From: Tissierellales bacterium
Lineage (GTDB): Bacteria > Bacillota > Clostridia > Tissierellales > Sedimentibacteraceae
Direction of reading: 5' to 3'
DNA: 64,000 bases
NCBI GenBank assembly: GCA_018433765.1
Contig: JAHDQO010000008.1
Location: 1 to 64,000, forward strand
Part shown: positions 16,773-25,634 of the stretch, piece after piece
How positions within the stretch are numbered: position 1 is the first letter of the stretch
Layout of the letters: every line of letters starts with the position of its first letter
Notes under the pieces: model-generated
The model's input: only the letters and a program-made list of their open reading frames with translations
What the model was told of the DNA's origin: nothing
Databases searched by the model: none
Translations under genes and position numbers: made by a program

Positions 16773-17438
16773 ATGAAGATATTGAAAGAATTTATAAGCA
16801 AAAAAAATAATGTGTTTTTGATTGTTGATGAAGATGATAAGAAATGCATTTATAAAAAATTTAGTTCTAAGGATAAATGTCATAGTGAAATATTATGTTT
16901 GGAAAACTTAAATATAGCTCAAGTAAATGTTCCTAGAATAATTAAAAAGGCTGATAATGCTTTGTTTTTAGAATATATAGAAGGCTGTAATTTATGTGAT
17001 TTCATAGACAATATGTTTTGTTATGATAGTTCTCAAATTTGTAATATAGCAGATATATTATCTAGTCACTTAATTAAGTTATATAGTACAAATTATTTTC
17101 AGAAAAATAATTATATTTTAAATGATGTTAATCTTAGAAATTTTATATTTTATAAAGACAAAATATACAGTATAGATTTTGAAGATATAAGAAAAGGTGA
17201 TTTGGAAGAAGATATTGCCGGCATAGTTTTTTATATTTTAACTAATAATCCACCATTTACAGAATGGAGAATAAAACTAGCAAAATGTTTTTATAATAAA
17301 ATCAATAGCTGTATCAATTTAAATAAAAATAAATCAATAAAATATGTTAACAATTGGATTAAAAAAATAGAAAAAAGAAGAAAATGTAAATTTACAGAAA
17401 TTCAAGTATCGCAGATTAACGATATCATATTTTTGTAA
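16773..17438 (+). CDS. Protein-kinase-like / phosphotransferase-fold protein
   Basis: The 221-residue product resembles a minimal kinase fold. It has a lysine in CIYKKF near residue 28, a Glu in HSEILCLENL, an ILNDVNLRNFIFY segment that matches the catalytic loop (Asp and Asn), and YSIDFEDIRKGD in place of the DFG metal-binding motif. The glycine-rich loop is weak. This pattern is closest to small RIO/aminoglycoside-phosphotransferase-like proteins. Whether it phosphorylates proteins, lipids or a small molecule is unknown. It lies between mobB and the fructosamine ABC genes with a weak AGGAA ribosome site; no operon partner can be assigned. Confidence 0.5.
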   Translation: MKILKEFISKKNNVFLIVDEDDKKCIYKKFSSKDKCHSEILCLENLNIAQVNVPRIIKKADNALFLEYIEGCNLCDFIDNMFCYDSSQICNIADILSSHLIKLYSTNYFQKNNYILNDVNLRNFIFYKDKIYSIDFEDIRKGDLEEDIAGIVFYILTNNPPFTEWRIKLAKCFYNKINSCINLNKNKSIKYVNNWIKKIEKRRKCKFTEIQVSQINDIIFL

Positions 17439-17497
17439 TTATTCACAATTGATTAATCATAGTAAAACTTATAGAATAACTGCAAGGAGGTAATATA

Positions 17498-18604
17498 ATG
17501 GCTAATTTATCATTAAAATCAATAAAAAAGGTGTATGCTAATGGATTTGAAGCAGTTAAAGATTTTACTATGGAGATAGAAGACAAAGAATTTATAGTTC
17601 TTGTAGGTCCTTCAGGATGTGGAAAAACAACTACTTTAAGAATGATTGCAGGGTTAGAGGAAATAACGAGCGGAGAACTTTATATAGGAGATAACTTAGT
17701 AAATGATGTTGCTCCAAAAAATAGGGACATAGCTATGGTTTTTCAAAACTATGCTTTATATCCACATATGACAGTCTATGACAATATGGCGTTTGGATTA
17801 AAATTAAAAAAAATCCCAAAAGATGAAATAGACAAAAAAGTAAAGAATGCAGCAAAAATACTTGAAATAGACAATTTATTAAATAGAAAACCAAAAGTTC
17901 TTTCAGGAGGACAAAGACAGAGAGTAGCTCTAGGAAGAGCCATTGTAAGAAATCCAAAAGTATTTTTAATGGATGAACCATTATCTAATTTAGATGCAAA
18001 GTTAAGAGTACAGATGAGAACCGAGATAGCTAAACTTCATAAAAGACTAAACACTACTTTTATTTATGTTACACATGATCAAACAGAAGCAATGACCATG
18101 GGTTCAAGAATAGTAATAATGAAAGATGGTGTAATACAGCAAATTGATAAACCTCAGAATGCTTACGATAATCCTGTGAACGTATTTGTAGCAGGTTTTA
18201 TTGGCAGTCCTCAGATGAATTTTTTAGAAGGAAAAGTTGAAAAAAACAATGATATTAGAATAAAAGTAAGCGAAAAAGTTATTTTATCATTACCAGAAGA
18301 AAAGCAAAATATATTAAATGAAAATGGATATGTAGGAAAAGATGTAATTATAGGTATAAGACCTTCACACATTAAAGAAGCTAAAGAAAATTGCGATAAC
18401 AGCTATTCTGTGTTTGAAAGTACAGTTGAAGTGAAAGAGCTTATGGGTGCAGAAACATACATTTATACAACTATTAATGATAGGCAAATTATTGCTAAAT
18501 TCAAAGCAAATACAGAAGTAGATTTTGGAGATACTGCAAAATTTATGGTAAAAGGCAGTAAACTGCATATCTTCGACAAAGAAACAGAATTAACAATATT
18601 TTAG
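17498..18604 (+). CDS. Sugar ABC transporter ATP-binding protein (UgpC/MsmX type)
   Basis: This cytoplasmic ATPase energises carbohydrate ABC importers. It is 368 residues long, with Walker A GPSGCGKTTT, Q-loop FQNYALYPHMTVYDN, ABC signature LSGGQRQRVALGRA, Walker B VFLMDEPLSNLDA and H-loop YVTHDQTEAMTM. The C-terminal 130 residues form the regulatory OB-fold domain of the MalK/UgpC group (IGIRPSHIKEA). In Bacillus one such ATPase serves several importers, including the fructosamine system. Here it lies 1 kb upstream of the cognate binding-protein and permease genes. ATG at 17498 follows GCAAGGAGG. Confidence 0.93.
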   Translation: MANLSLKSIKKVYANGFEAVKDFTMEIEDKEFIVLVGPSGCGKTTTLRMIAGLEEITSGELYIGDNLVNDVAPKNRDIAMVFQNYALYPHMTVYDNMAFGLKLKKIPKDEIDKKVKNAAKILEIDNLLNRKPKVLSGGQRQRVALGRAIVRNPKVFLMDEPLSNLDAKLRVQMRTEIAKLHKRLNTTFIYVTHDQTEAMTMGSRIVIMKDGVIQQIDKPQNAYDNPVNVFVAGFIGSPQMNFLEGKVEKNNDIRIKVSEKVILSLPEEKQNILNENGYVGKDVIIGIRPSHIKEAKENCDNSYSVFESTVEVKELMGAETYIYTTINDRQIIAKFKANTEVDFGDTAKFMVKGSKLHIFDKETELTIF

Positions 18605-18627
18605 TTAGCAGTATAAAGGGTGTTTAA

Positions 18628-19236
18628 ATGAAAAAGTATTATATGCATGTTTATGTTGAAAACGAAAATAGTACTTATAAAAAAATAATTGAACAAACCT
18701 TGCATTTGGAAGAAATTACTTTTGCTGATGAATATTTTATAGTAATAGCTAATTCAAATGATATTATTAATGATGCAAATATATTGTATAATAATATTCT
18801 TTTAGATGCTTACTATCAAACATTTATAGCAATTGCTGGACAAGTAAATAACATAGATAAATCAGAATTAAAAAAAAGATGTATTAATATTAAATCCTAT
18901 AGAGATAAAAATTTTCCTCAAAAAAATATTCTTAATTATAGTGAAATATTTCTTCATAATATTAGCAATACCATTGAAAAAAAAGATAGAGATTATCTAT
19001 TTAAAACTATTTTTTGTAGAGAATTTAATACCTTTCTTGATGATGAAATAATAAAGACTATAGATAGTTTATTTGAAAACAATTTAAATCTTACAGAAAC
19101 TTCAAAAAAAATATTTATTCATAGAAATACTCTTTTGTATAGAATCGAACGAATAAAACAAATAACGGGATATGATTTAAGAAAATTTAGTGATGCTATA
19201 ATATTTAAAATTGCTTGGGTTTTAAAAGACAAATAA
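18628..19236 (+). CDS. PucR/CdaR-type transcriptional regulator
   Basis: The 202-residue protein ends in a helix-turn-helix of the PucR type: TIDSLFENNLNLTETSKK then FIHRNTLLYRIERI and KQITGYDLRKFSDAI. The N-terminal 130 residues are a diverged sensory region with no recognisable signature. The gene begins 24 bases after the ATPase gene, so the two are likely co-transcribed, and it faces the fructosamine transporter operon. It may act as a second regulator of that locus, but no target is proven. It ends just before a long palindrome that could also terminate this transcript. Confidence 0.72.
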   Translation: MKKYYMHVYVENENSTYKKIIEQTLHLEEITFADEYFIVIANSNDIINDANILYNNILLDAYYQTFIAIAGQVNNIDKSELKKRCINIKSYRDKNFPQKNILNYSEIFLHNISNTIEKKDRDYLFKTIFCREFNTFLDDEIIKTIDSLFENNLNLTETSKKIFIHRNTLLYRIERIKQITGYDLRKFSDAIIFKIAWVLKDK

Positions 19237-19266
19237 TTGGTAAATAATAACATGATAAAAAATGTA

Positions 19267-19295
19267 TTGACAAAATTATTTTTATATTATAAAAT
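19267..19295 (+). promoter_or_regulatory. Promoter of the fructosamine transporter operon
   Basis: TTGACA (19267-19272) and TAAAAT (19290-19295) are 17 bases apart. The -10 overlaps the left edge of the 40-base palindrome, so a bound repressor would block initiation. Confidence 0.55.
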
Positions 19296-19330
19296 TACAC
19301 CATCTGGTATATACCAGATGGTGTAATTTT
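19291..19330. promoter_or_regulatory. 40-base perfect palindrome, GntR/UTRA operator
   Basis: Twenty-base arms are perfectly complementary with no spacer, centred on TGGTATATACCA (19305-19316). That core is the type of site bound by GntR regulators with UTRA domains (NagR/YvoA, FrlR), and a regulator of that class is encoded at 24660. As RNA it would also fold into a strong stem followed by seven T, so it may terminate the upstream transcript. The rest of the 19237-19560 gap shows nothing else. Confidence 0.8.
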
Positions 19331-19560
19331 TTTATATATCACAACACTGCTATATTAAACAATTTTATATAAATCTTTTATTACCTTATAGGAAAACGAT
19401 TGGAATAGTACAACCTACCTTTAAAACTAGAAACAATAAAAACATTAGTTTTAAAACTTAATTTATCCAATATGAAGAGATTGAATTTAATTAAGTTTTG
19501 AATATAAAAATTATCCAAAATTTATTAGAACGGATAATATTAAAAAGAGGGAGGAATAAA

Positions 19561-20859
19561 ATGAAAAAAAATTTATCTATTTTGCTCGTACTCATCATGG
19601 TAATGTCATTAATTTTTACAGGCTGCGGTGGTAATGATACTCCTGAAGTTAAAGATGAAGGAGAAGAAGTCGTAACAATCAAATTTTTACACAGATGGCC
19701 GCAAGAACCATACAATACTTTTTTTGAAGAAGTAGTTAGCGATTTTGAAGCAGACAATCCTAATATCAAAGTTGATATGCAGTCAATATCAAACGATCCA
19801 TTTAAAGAAAAAATAAAAGTTGTTTTAGGTACAGATGATGCACCAGATGTATTTTTTACTTGGCCCGGTGAATTTACAAATAGATTCATTAGAGCCGGTA
19901 AAGTATATGATCTTACAGAAGAAATGAATAGTAATGGTTGGAAAGAGTCTTATGTTTATTCTCAATTAGAGCCATTTGTTTTAGATGAGAAAATTTATGG
20001 AGCTCCTTTCAGAGTTGATGGTAAAATATTTGTTTATAATAAAGAATTATTTGAACAAGCAGGAGCGCAAGTTCCAAGTACATGGGATGAGTTTTTAACT
20101 ACATGTCAAAAACTTGAAGAAGCGAATATAGTTCCTATAGCTTTTGGTAATCAATCTCCATGGGCTGTTTCTCATTATATAGGAACGATTAATCAAAAAA
20201 TAATTGGAGAGAATATTTACAAGGCATATGATCCAGCAGTAGGAGATTTTTCTGATCCGGGGTTTGTAAAGGCTTTAGAAGAATTTGAAAAAATGGTTCC
20301 GTATTTTAATGCAAATGCAAATGCAATAAAGCATGATGAAGCTAGAAATAATTGGATGGCTGGAAAAGCTGCAATGATGTATGTTGAAATAGTTGAAATT
20401 CCAGAAATAGAATCAGTTTGCACTGATGAGTTTCGTGATAATTATGGAGTTTTTAATTTCCCAATTATTGAAGATGGAAAAGGTAATCAAAGTTATTTAA
20501 CAGGTTATCCTGAAGGCTTTGTAGTTTCAGGTACTACAAAGCATCCTAAAGAGGCAGTTGCATTTTTGAAATATTTAACAGGAAAAGAAGTAGGTAAAAA
20601 AGAGGCTTTAGAGTTAGGATATATAAATGGAGCTAAAAATGTAGTTGAAAAAGGTGAAATAGCTGATGTTGTATATGACAATACACAAATAGTTTTTGAA
20701 GCTGAAAGAATGGTGAATTGGTTAGACTCGGGACTTCATGCTAAAGTATGTAATGTTTATCTTGCTGAATTACAAAAACTGATGGATGGTATGACTACAC
20801 CTGAAGAGGTTATGCAGAAAGTTCAAGAAAAAGCTACAGAAGTTAAAGATGAATTCTAA
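19561..20859 (+). CDS. Extracellular solute-binding lipoprotein (FrlO-like)
   Basis: This substrate-binding protein of a carbohydrate ABC importer is 432 residues long. The lipoprotein signal ends in LIFTGC (C22). The mature chain shows the family pattern of the MalE/UgpB type: IKFLHRWPQEPYNTFFEEVV, DFEADNPNIKVDMQ, DDAPDVFFTWPGEFTNRF, APFRVDGKIFVYNKELFEQ and AAMMYVE. ATG at 19561 follows GAGGGAGG. Adjacent kinase and deglycase genes suggest the ligand is a fructosamine such as fructoselysine, or another Amadori amino acid. Ligand identity is inferred from context. Confidence 0.9.
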   Translation: MKKNLSILLVLIMVMSLIFTGCGGNDTPEVKDEGEEVVTIKFLHRWPQEPYNTFFEEVVSDFEADNPNIKVDMQSISNDPFKEKIKVVLGTDDAPDVFFTWPGEFTNRFIRAGKVYDLTEEMNSNGWKESYVYSQLEPFVLDEKIYGAPFRVDGKIFVYNKELFEQAGAQVPSTWDEFLTTCQKLEEANIVPIAFGNQSPWAVSHYIGTINQKIIGENIYKAYDPAVGDFSDPGFVKALEEFEKMVPYFNANANAIKHDEARNNWMAGKAAMMYVEIVEIPEIESVCTDEFRDNYGVFNFPIIEDGKGNQSYLTGYPEGFVVSGTTKHPKEAVAFLKYLTGKEVGKKEALELGYINGAKNVVEKGEIADVVYDNTQIVFEAERMVNWLDSGLHAKVCNVYLAELQKLMDGMTTPEEVMQKVQEKATEVKDEF

Positions 20860-20888
20860 TCTAAAAGGCTTAATGCCTTTTAGATTAG
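20856..20888 (+). other. Intercistronic stem-loop after the binding-protein gene
   Basis: CTAATCTAAAAGGC (20856-20869) pairs perfectly with GCCTTTTAGATTAG (20875-20888) around a five-base loop. It begins inside the final codons of the binding-protein gene and lacks a following T run. Such hairpins commonly protect the upstream message and keep binding protein more abundant than permease. Confidence 0.75.
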
Positions 20889-20906
20889 TCCAAAGGAGCG
20901 AGACAT

Positions 20907-21785
20907 ATGAAAAGGCTTAAACAGAAAAATTATTTAATTTATATGCTTCCAGCAATAATTTTAATAAGTGTATTTGTATATATACCTATAATACAAAACT
21001 TTTATTACAGTCTTTTTAGGATGAATAGCTATACTGATGAAATGGTTTTTGTAGGATTGTCAAACTATAAAAAAATATTTGCAGATGAAATTTTTTATAT
21101 TAGCTTAAAAAACAATATTTATTATGCTGTTATTTCTATAGTGTGTCAAGTAGGATTTGGAACTGTATTAGCAATACTATTAGAAAGTAAGCTTGCAGGT
21201 AAATTAAGAGTTTTTTTTAGAAATATATATTTTTTACCGTCAGTAATTTCTGTTACAGCAGTTGGGTTGCTTTGGTACTTTATATACAATCCTAACATGG
21301 GTATGCTTAATTCGCTACTTATAAAAATGGGATTAGAAAATTTTACACATGCTTGGCTTGGAGAGCCTAATATTGCTATATTTGCTATTATTGCTATGAG
21401 TCAATGGCAGTATGTTGGCTATATAATGATACTAATAATTGTAGCTATACAAAAAATTCCAATAGAACTTTATGAGTCAGCTCAAATAGATGGAGCAAAT
21501 GGACTACAAAAAGCATTAAAGATTACTATTCCAAATATAAAGGAAACACTTCTAGTAACTTCTGTTATTACAGTAATAGGATCATTTAAATTGTTTACAG
21601 AAGTATACGTAATGACTTCAGGTGGACCGTATAATTCTACACAAGTATTAGGAACTTATTTATACAATACAGCTTTTATGTATGATGAAATGGGATACGC
21701 AGCTGCTATTGCAGTAATAATCTTCGTTATTACTTTTTCAGTTTCTATACTTCAAATAAAAATATCTAATTCAGGAAAAGAATAG
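20907..21785 (+). CDS. ABC sugar transporter permease (FrlN/MalF-like)
   Basis: This 292-residue integral membrane subunit has six predicted membrane segments. The first begins YLIYMLPAIILISVFVYIP. The EAA loop that docks on the ATPase is IPIELYESAQIDGANGLQKA. ATG at 20907 follows AAAGGAG. It lies 19 bases after the intercistronic hairpin and ends 9 bases before the second permease. The pair forms the channel for the binding protein encoded upstream. Confidence 0.93.
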   Translation: MKRLKQKNYLIYMLPAIILISVFVYIPIIQNFYYSLFRMNSYTDEMVFVGLSNYKKIFADEIFYISLKNNIYYAVISIVCQVGFGTVLAILLESKLAGKLRVFFRNIYFLPSVISVTAVGLLWYFIYNPNMGMLNSLLIKMGLENFTHAWLGEPNIAIFAIIAMSQWQYVGYIMILIIVAIQKIPIELYESAQIDGANGLQKALKITIPNIKETLLVTSVITVIGSFKLFTEVYVMTSGGPYNSTQVLGTYLYNTAFMYDEMGYAAAIAVIIFVITFSVSILQIKISNSGKE

Positions 21786-21794
21786 GTGATTGTT

Positions 21795-22628
21795 ATGAAT
21801 AATAAAACTACAAAAACATTGTTAAAAACATTATTATACCTGTTTTTTATAGTATTGGCTACGATGGTAATTTATCCTTTAATATGGATAATAATAAATT
21901 CATTAAAGACTAATTCTGAATTATTTACTAATTCATTGGCACTACCTAAAAATCCCGTTTGGTCTAATTATATTAAAGCTTGGAAATTAGGTCTATCCAC
22001 TTATTTTCTAAACAGTTTGCTTGTTGGAGCAGTTTCTGTAACAGCAACAGTTTTTTTAGGAGCTGCATGTGCATACGGAGTGGTAAGGTCACAATCAAAA
22101 TTTAAAGATATAGTTTTTTATATGATATTAGGAGGATTACTATTGTCGCCTCAAGTAGCATTAATATCATTATATAAAATTATAGACAAAATCGGACTTT
22201 ATAATACTTATTGGGCAATGATTATTCCATATATAGCTTTTAAACTTCCATTTGCAGTATTTTTAATGAGATCATATTTTCTAGGTTTTCCAAAGGAACT
22301 AGAAGAATCAGCATATATTGACGGCTGTTCAAGTATACAAACATTTTTTAGAATAGTACTGCCAATTAGTAAACCTATATTAGCATCAACTGCAATAATG
22401 ACAGCAATATTTGTTTGGAATGAATTTCTATTTGCTTTAGTATTTATAGAAGATAAAATGAAAATGACTATTCCTGTAGGATTATCTAATTTTAGAGATG
22501 CACTTGTAACCGATTGGACAGTAATGCTAGCAGGTATAGTTATTGGATCATTACCAATGATTATTTTCTATCTATTGATGCAAAAGAACTTTATAAAAGG
22601 ATTAACTGCTGGGGGAATTAAGGGGTAA
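21795..22628 (+). CDS. ABC sugar transporter permease (FrlM/MalG-like)
   Basis: The second channel subunit has 277 residues and six membrane segments. It starts with a LYLFFIVLATMVIYPLIWII helix and has the EAA loop FPKELEESAYIDGCSSIQTF. ATG at 21795 is preferred to GTG at 21786: AGGTGA, which overlaps the stop of the previous gene, is then five bases upstream. Tight spacing implies translational coupling with the first permease. The product ends TAGGIKG, typical of the MalG group. Confidence 0.93.
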   Translation: MNNKTTKTLLKTLLYLFFIVLATMVIYPLIWIIINSLKTNSELFTNSLALPKNPVWSNYIKAWKLGLSTYFLNSLLVGAVSVTATVFLGAACAYGVVRSQSKFKDIVFYMILGGLLLSPQVALISLYKIIDKIGLYNTYWAMIIPYIAFKLPFAVFLMRSYFLGFPKELEESAYIDGCSSIQTFFRIVLPISKPILASTAIMTAIFVWNEFLFALVFIEDKMKMTIPVGLSNFRDALVTDWTVMLAGIVIGSLPMIIFYLLMQKNFIKGLTAGGIKG

Positions 22629-22672
22629 GAATATATTGAGGGTATAACCAAGTAATTTTATAGTTTATTTTT

Positions 22673-22684
22673 TGGTATATACCA
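22673..22684. promoter_or_regulatory. Second GntR/UTRA operator, before the kinase gene
   Basis: TGGTATATACCA here is identical to the core of the 40-base palindrome. A partial copy, GGTATAACCA, lies at 22641-22650. The site is 27 bases before the kinase ATG, so the catabolic genes may have their own regulated promoter or an internal roadblock. Confidence 0.75.
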
Positions 22685-22710
22685 GAAAACAAGTAGAAGG
22701 TGGTAGAAAG

Positions 22711-23556
22711 ATGCAAGTTATAGGAGTAGGCGATAATGTAGTAGATAAGTATAAACATATAAAAACTATGTTTCCGGGTGGCAATGCATTGAATTTTGCA
22801 GTTTACGCTAAAATTATTGGTGTCAAATCGGCATATATGGGGGTAGTGGGAAAAGATCAAGCTGGCTGTCATATTATGAAAACTTTAAGTGATTTAGGGT
22901 TAGATACTTCTAAATGTAAAATTTATGAAGGAGAAACCGGTTATGCTGAAGTTGATTTAGTTGATGGAGACAGAGTTTTTGTCGGTAGCAATAAAGGAGG
23001 AATTTCTAAAGATAGACCATTAAGATTTTCATCAGAGGATATCAATTATTTAAAAGAGTTTGATTTAATTCACACAAGTTGTTACAGCTTTATAGAAGAA
23101 GAAATGCATAAACTGAGTAAAATCGGCAATTTGATATCCTTTGATTTCTCAAATAAAACTGAAAACTCATATATTAAAAGAATTTGTAAAAATGTAGATT
23201 TTTCATTGTTTTCAGCTAGTCACTTAACATTAGAGCAAACTTATGAATTACTTAAAAAAGCACATTGTTATGGAAGCAGTTTAGTATTAGCTTCTAGAGG
23301 AGTTGATGGTCAGCTTTTCTATGATGGAGATAAATATTATAAGGGAGAAGTAGATTTAGTTAAACCACTAGATACATTAGGAGCAGGAGACTCTTTTGTT
23401 ACGAAATTTTTAATTACTTTGTTAGAGAATGGTTGGGAAAAAAATAATCTACCTTCTGAGGATACAATAAAAATAGGATTAAAAAAATCATCATTATTTG
23501 CTTCTAAAACTTGTCTTGTCCAAGGAGCATTTGGGCATGGTTTAAGTTTTGAATAA
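22711..23556 (+). CDS. frlD: PfkB-family kinase, fructosamine 6-kinase (FrlD-like)
   Basis: This cytoplasmic sugar kinase of the ribokinase family has 281 residues. The match to fructoselysine 6-kinase is by pattern: IGVGDNVVDKY at the start, GGNALNFAVYAK, GDRVFVGSNKGG, FDLIHTSCYS, ISFDFSNK, and the catalytic anion-hole motif DTLGAGDSF with the base Asp. It would phosphorylate a fructosamine at C6 before cleavage by the neighbouring SIS protein. ATG at 22711 follows GAAGGTGG. A longer frame reaches back into the operator but lacks a ribosome site. Amino-acid partner specificity is unknown. Confidence 0.85.
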   Translation: MQVIGVGDNVVDKYKHIKTMFPGGNALNFAVYAKIIGVKSAYMGVVGKDQAGCHIMKTLSDLGLDTSKCKIYEGETGYAEVDLVDGDRVFVGSNKGGISKDRPLRFSSEDINYLKEFDLIHTSCYSFIEEEMHKLSKIGNLISFDFSNKTENSYIKRICKNVDFSLFSASHLTLEQTYELLKKAHCYGSSLVLASRGVDGQLFYDGDKYYKGEVDLVKPLDTLGAGDSFVTKFLITLLENGWEKNNLPSEDTIKIGLKKSSLFASKTCLVQGAFGHGLSFE

Positions 23557-23577
23557 AAAAATATGGAGGAATTTAAA

Positions 23578-24588
23578 ATGGTAGTAAATGATAACAAAAT
23601 TTATATGAATGTATTACAAAATGGTCTTGATCAAGGAGAAGAAATTAATAAAGCTGTAGATGAAATTTGTAATAGAAATATAGAGAATGTGTTTTTAGTT
23701 GGATGTGGCGGTTCTCTTGCAGTTATGTATGCATGTAACTATATATTAGATACAAGGTCCAATATTCCTTCTTATGCATTTAATGCAAGTGAATTTAATG
23801 TTATTAATCACAAACAGTTTAGCGAGAATTCTTTAGTGATACTTTCGTCTTATACAGGCAGTACTAAAGAAACAGTAGAAGCGGCAAAAATTGCTAGAAA
23901 AGCAGGAGCTCCAACAATTGGTTTTATGGGTAAACTAGGAACTCCTTTAGCAGAAAATGTTGATTTTGCATTTGCTAATGATGCAGCAACAGGAGTAACT
24001 GACTCAAAATTGATTATGCTGTATCAAGTTATATTCAGATTAATGCAGAACAAAGGGCAGTGTGAAGACTACGATGAAATAATTAAAGCGCTAAAAACTT
24101 TACCTACAAATCTTGTTAAAGTTAAAGAAAAATATGAAAAAACAGCAGAAGAGTTTGCAATAAAATATAAAGATGAAGATTATTTTATGACTATAGGTGC
24201 TGGTATTCTTTGGGGTGAAACATATTCTTACGCTACTTGCATAATAGAAGAAATGCAGTGGATTAAAGCAAGATCGGTACATGCAGGTGAATTTTTTCAC
24301 GGCTCTTTTGAGATAGTTACAAGAGATACGAATGTATTACTGTTTAGAGGAGAAGATGAAACTAGACCGCTTTGTGATAGGGTAGAAAGGTTCTGTAATA
24401 AATACACAGATAAGTTAACAATTATTGATACTAAGGATTTTCCTTTAGAAGGTGTAAATGAAGAATATAGAGGATTATTTAGTCCATTAGTATTGTCAGC
24501 AGCTTTAGATAGAGTTAGTAAACATCTTGAAGATAAAAGAAATCATTCACTAAAAATAAGAAGATATATGGGAATTGTAGAGTATTAA
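23578..24588 (+). CDS. frlB: SIS-domain fructosamine 6-phosphate deglycase (FrlB-like)
   Basis: The FrlB family cleaves fructosamine 6-phosphate to glucose 6-phosphate and a free amine. The protein is 336 residues with two SIS domains. Features are VFLVGCGGSLAVMYA, the SSYTGSTKETVEA phosphate loop, a central ARSVHAGEFFHGSFEIV with the catalytic Glu/His region, and a C-terminus RRYMGIVEY that closely resembles FrlB. ATG at 23578 follows TGGAGGA by seven bases; ATG at 23563 lies in that site. It is 21 bases after the kinase gene, forming a two-step pathway whose product would feed pgi at 30.9 kb. Confidence 0.85.
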   Translation: MVVNDNKIYMNVLQNGLDQGEEINKAVDEICNRNIENVFLVGCGGSLAVMYACNYILDTRSNIPSYAFNASEFNVINHKQFSENSLVILSSYTGSTKETVEAAKIARKAGAPTIGFMGKLGTPLAENVDFAFANDAATGVTDSKLIMLYQVIFRLMQNKGQCEDYDEIIKALKTLPTNLVKVKEKYEKTAEEFAIKYKDEDYFMTIGAGILWGETYSYATCIIEEMQWIKARSVHAGEFFHGSFEIVTRDTNVLLFRGEDETRPLCDRVERFCNKYTDKLTIIDTKDFPLEGVNEEYRGLFSPLVLSAALDRVSKHLEDKRNHSLKIRRYMGIVEY

Positions 24589-24616
24589 TTTGACTTATAA
24601 TTTTAAATAATAAAAT

Positions 24617-24646
24617 TGGGGTTTAAGTATCTAAGCTTAAGCCCCA
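24617..24646. terminator. Bidirectional terminator between frlB and frlR
   Basis: TGGGGTTTAAG (24617-24627) pairs with CTTAAGCCCCA (24636-24646), one G-T pair, loop of eight. T-rich sequence follows on the minus strand (ATTTTATTATT), weaker on the plus strand. It separates two converging genes. Confidence 0.75.
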
Positions 24647-24659
24647 GTTAGTTTTATGA

Positions 24660-25421
24660 TTATTGTTTATTTACTTTTATATTTATTCCTAAATTGCTGT
24701 CATCTTCACGTCTAAGCATAGAATAAAATGAGCATCTATCTATTCTGTAATATGCTAGTAAATACTCAATTATTGAGCCATTATCATTATAAGTAGGACC
24801 ATTGTTAATAACTACAGGATACCCATTTTCAATTTCTAAGTATTTAGATATTTTTTCGTCACTAAATCCTACAGAAATAATTTGTTCGCCAGAAAATATT
24901 TTTGTATTATATACATTTTCTATAGTTTCATAAAGAGATCTTTGACTAAAATCAATATCTAATATGCCAGGAAACATTTTTGAAGGTAGATAGGCATATT
25001 CTACAGCTAAAGGCTCATCTTCAATACATCTTATTCTACCAATCAAGGATACTTTTTCATTAGGTTTTATATTTAATTTTTCAGCTAAATCGTTATCAGC
25101 TGTAAGTTCTTTATTTTCTATAATAATAGATTTATTGCTTTTGTAACCCTGTCTTTTTAGCATTGAAGAAAATCCTGAAAGAACTGAAGAGTTTTGAATT
25201 ATTTTATTTTTTTTAACGTAAGTTCCTTTACGTTCTATTCTTTCGACGTAACCTTCTTTTACAAGTTGATCTACTGCTTTTCTTGCTGTCATACGGCTAA
25301 CATTAAACTTTATGCTTAAATTTCTTTCTGAGGGTAGCAGACTATCTTCTTCATAGAAGCCATTGTTGATTTTTTCAATAAAGTAGTTTTTAATTTTTAT
25401 ATAAGCTGGCTCGTTTGCCAT
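24660..25421 (-). CDS. frlR: GntR-family regulator with UTRA domain (FrlR-like)
   Basis: The 253-residue repressor has an N-terminal winged helix (SERNLSIKFNVSRMTARKAV then QLVKEGYVERIERKGTYV) and a C-terminal UTRA effector domain (RIRCIEDEPLAVEYAYLPS onward). UTRA domains usually bind phosphosugars. The converging operon encodes a fructosamine kinase and deglycase and carries two TGGTATATACCA sites, so this is very likely its regulator, with the 6-phosphate as inducer. Start ATG at 25421 lies seven bases after TGGAGA; an in-frame start at 25445 has no good site. Its own upstream region lacks that operator but has ATACAATTTGTAT at 25459-25471. Confidence 0.87.
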   Translation of the reverse strand: MANEPAYIKIKNYFIEKINNGFYEEDSLLPSERNLSIKFNVSRMTARKAVDQLVKEGYVERIERKGTYVKKNKIIQNSSVLSGFSSMLKRQGYKSNKSIIIENKELTADNDLAEKLNIKPNEKVSLIGRIRCIEDEPLAVEYAYLPSKMFPGILDIDFSQRSLYETIENVYNTKIFSGEQIISVGFSDEKISKYLEIENGYPVVINNGPTYNDNGSIIEYLLAYYRIDRCSFYSMLRREDDSNLGINIKVNKQ

Positions 25422-25634
25422 TATCATCTCTCCAATAATAAACATAATTAAATAATTTATACAATTTGTATTATTTTGAATTATATAATATTTTATAGCT
25501 TAAATCAAATATTTATTTATTGTTAGTTTTTTAATCTTTGCCCTTTTTAAAACAACAAAAAAATGTTAAAATATAATAATATCATATAGGGAGTTAAAAT
25601 TAGGGGTATCATATAAGAAAGTGGGGGTTTTTCC

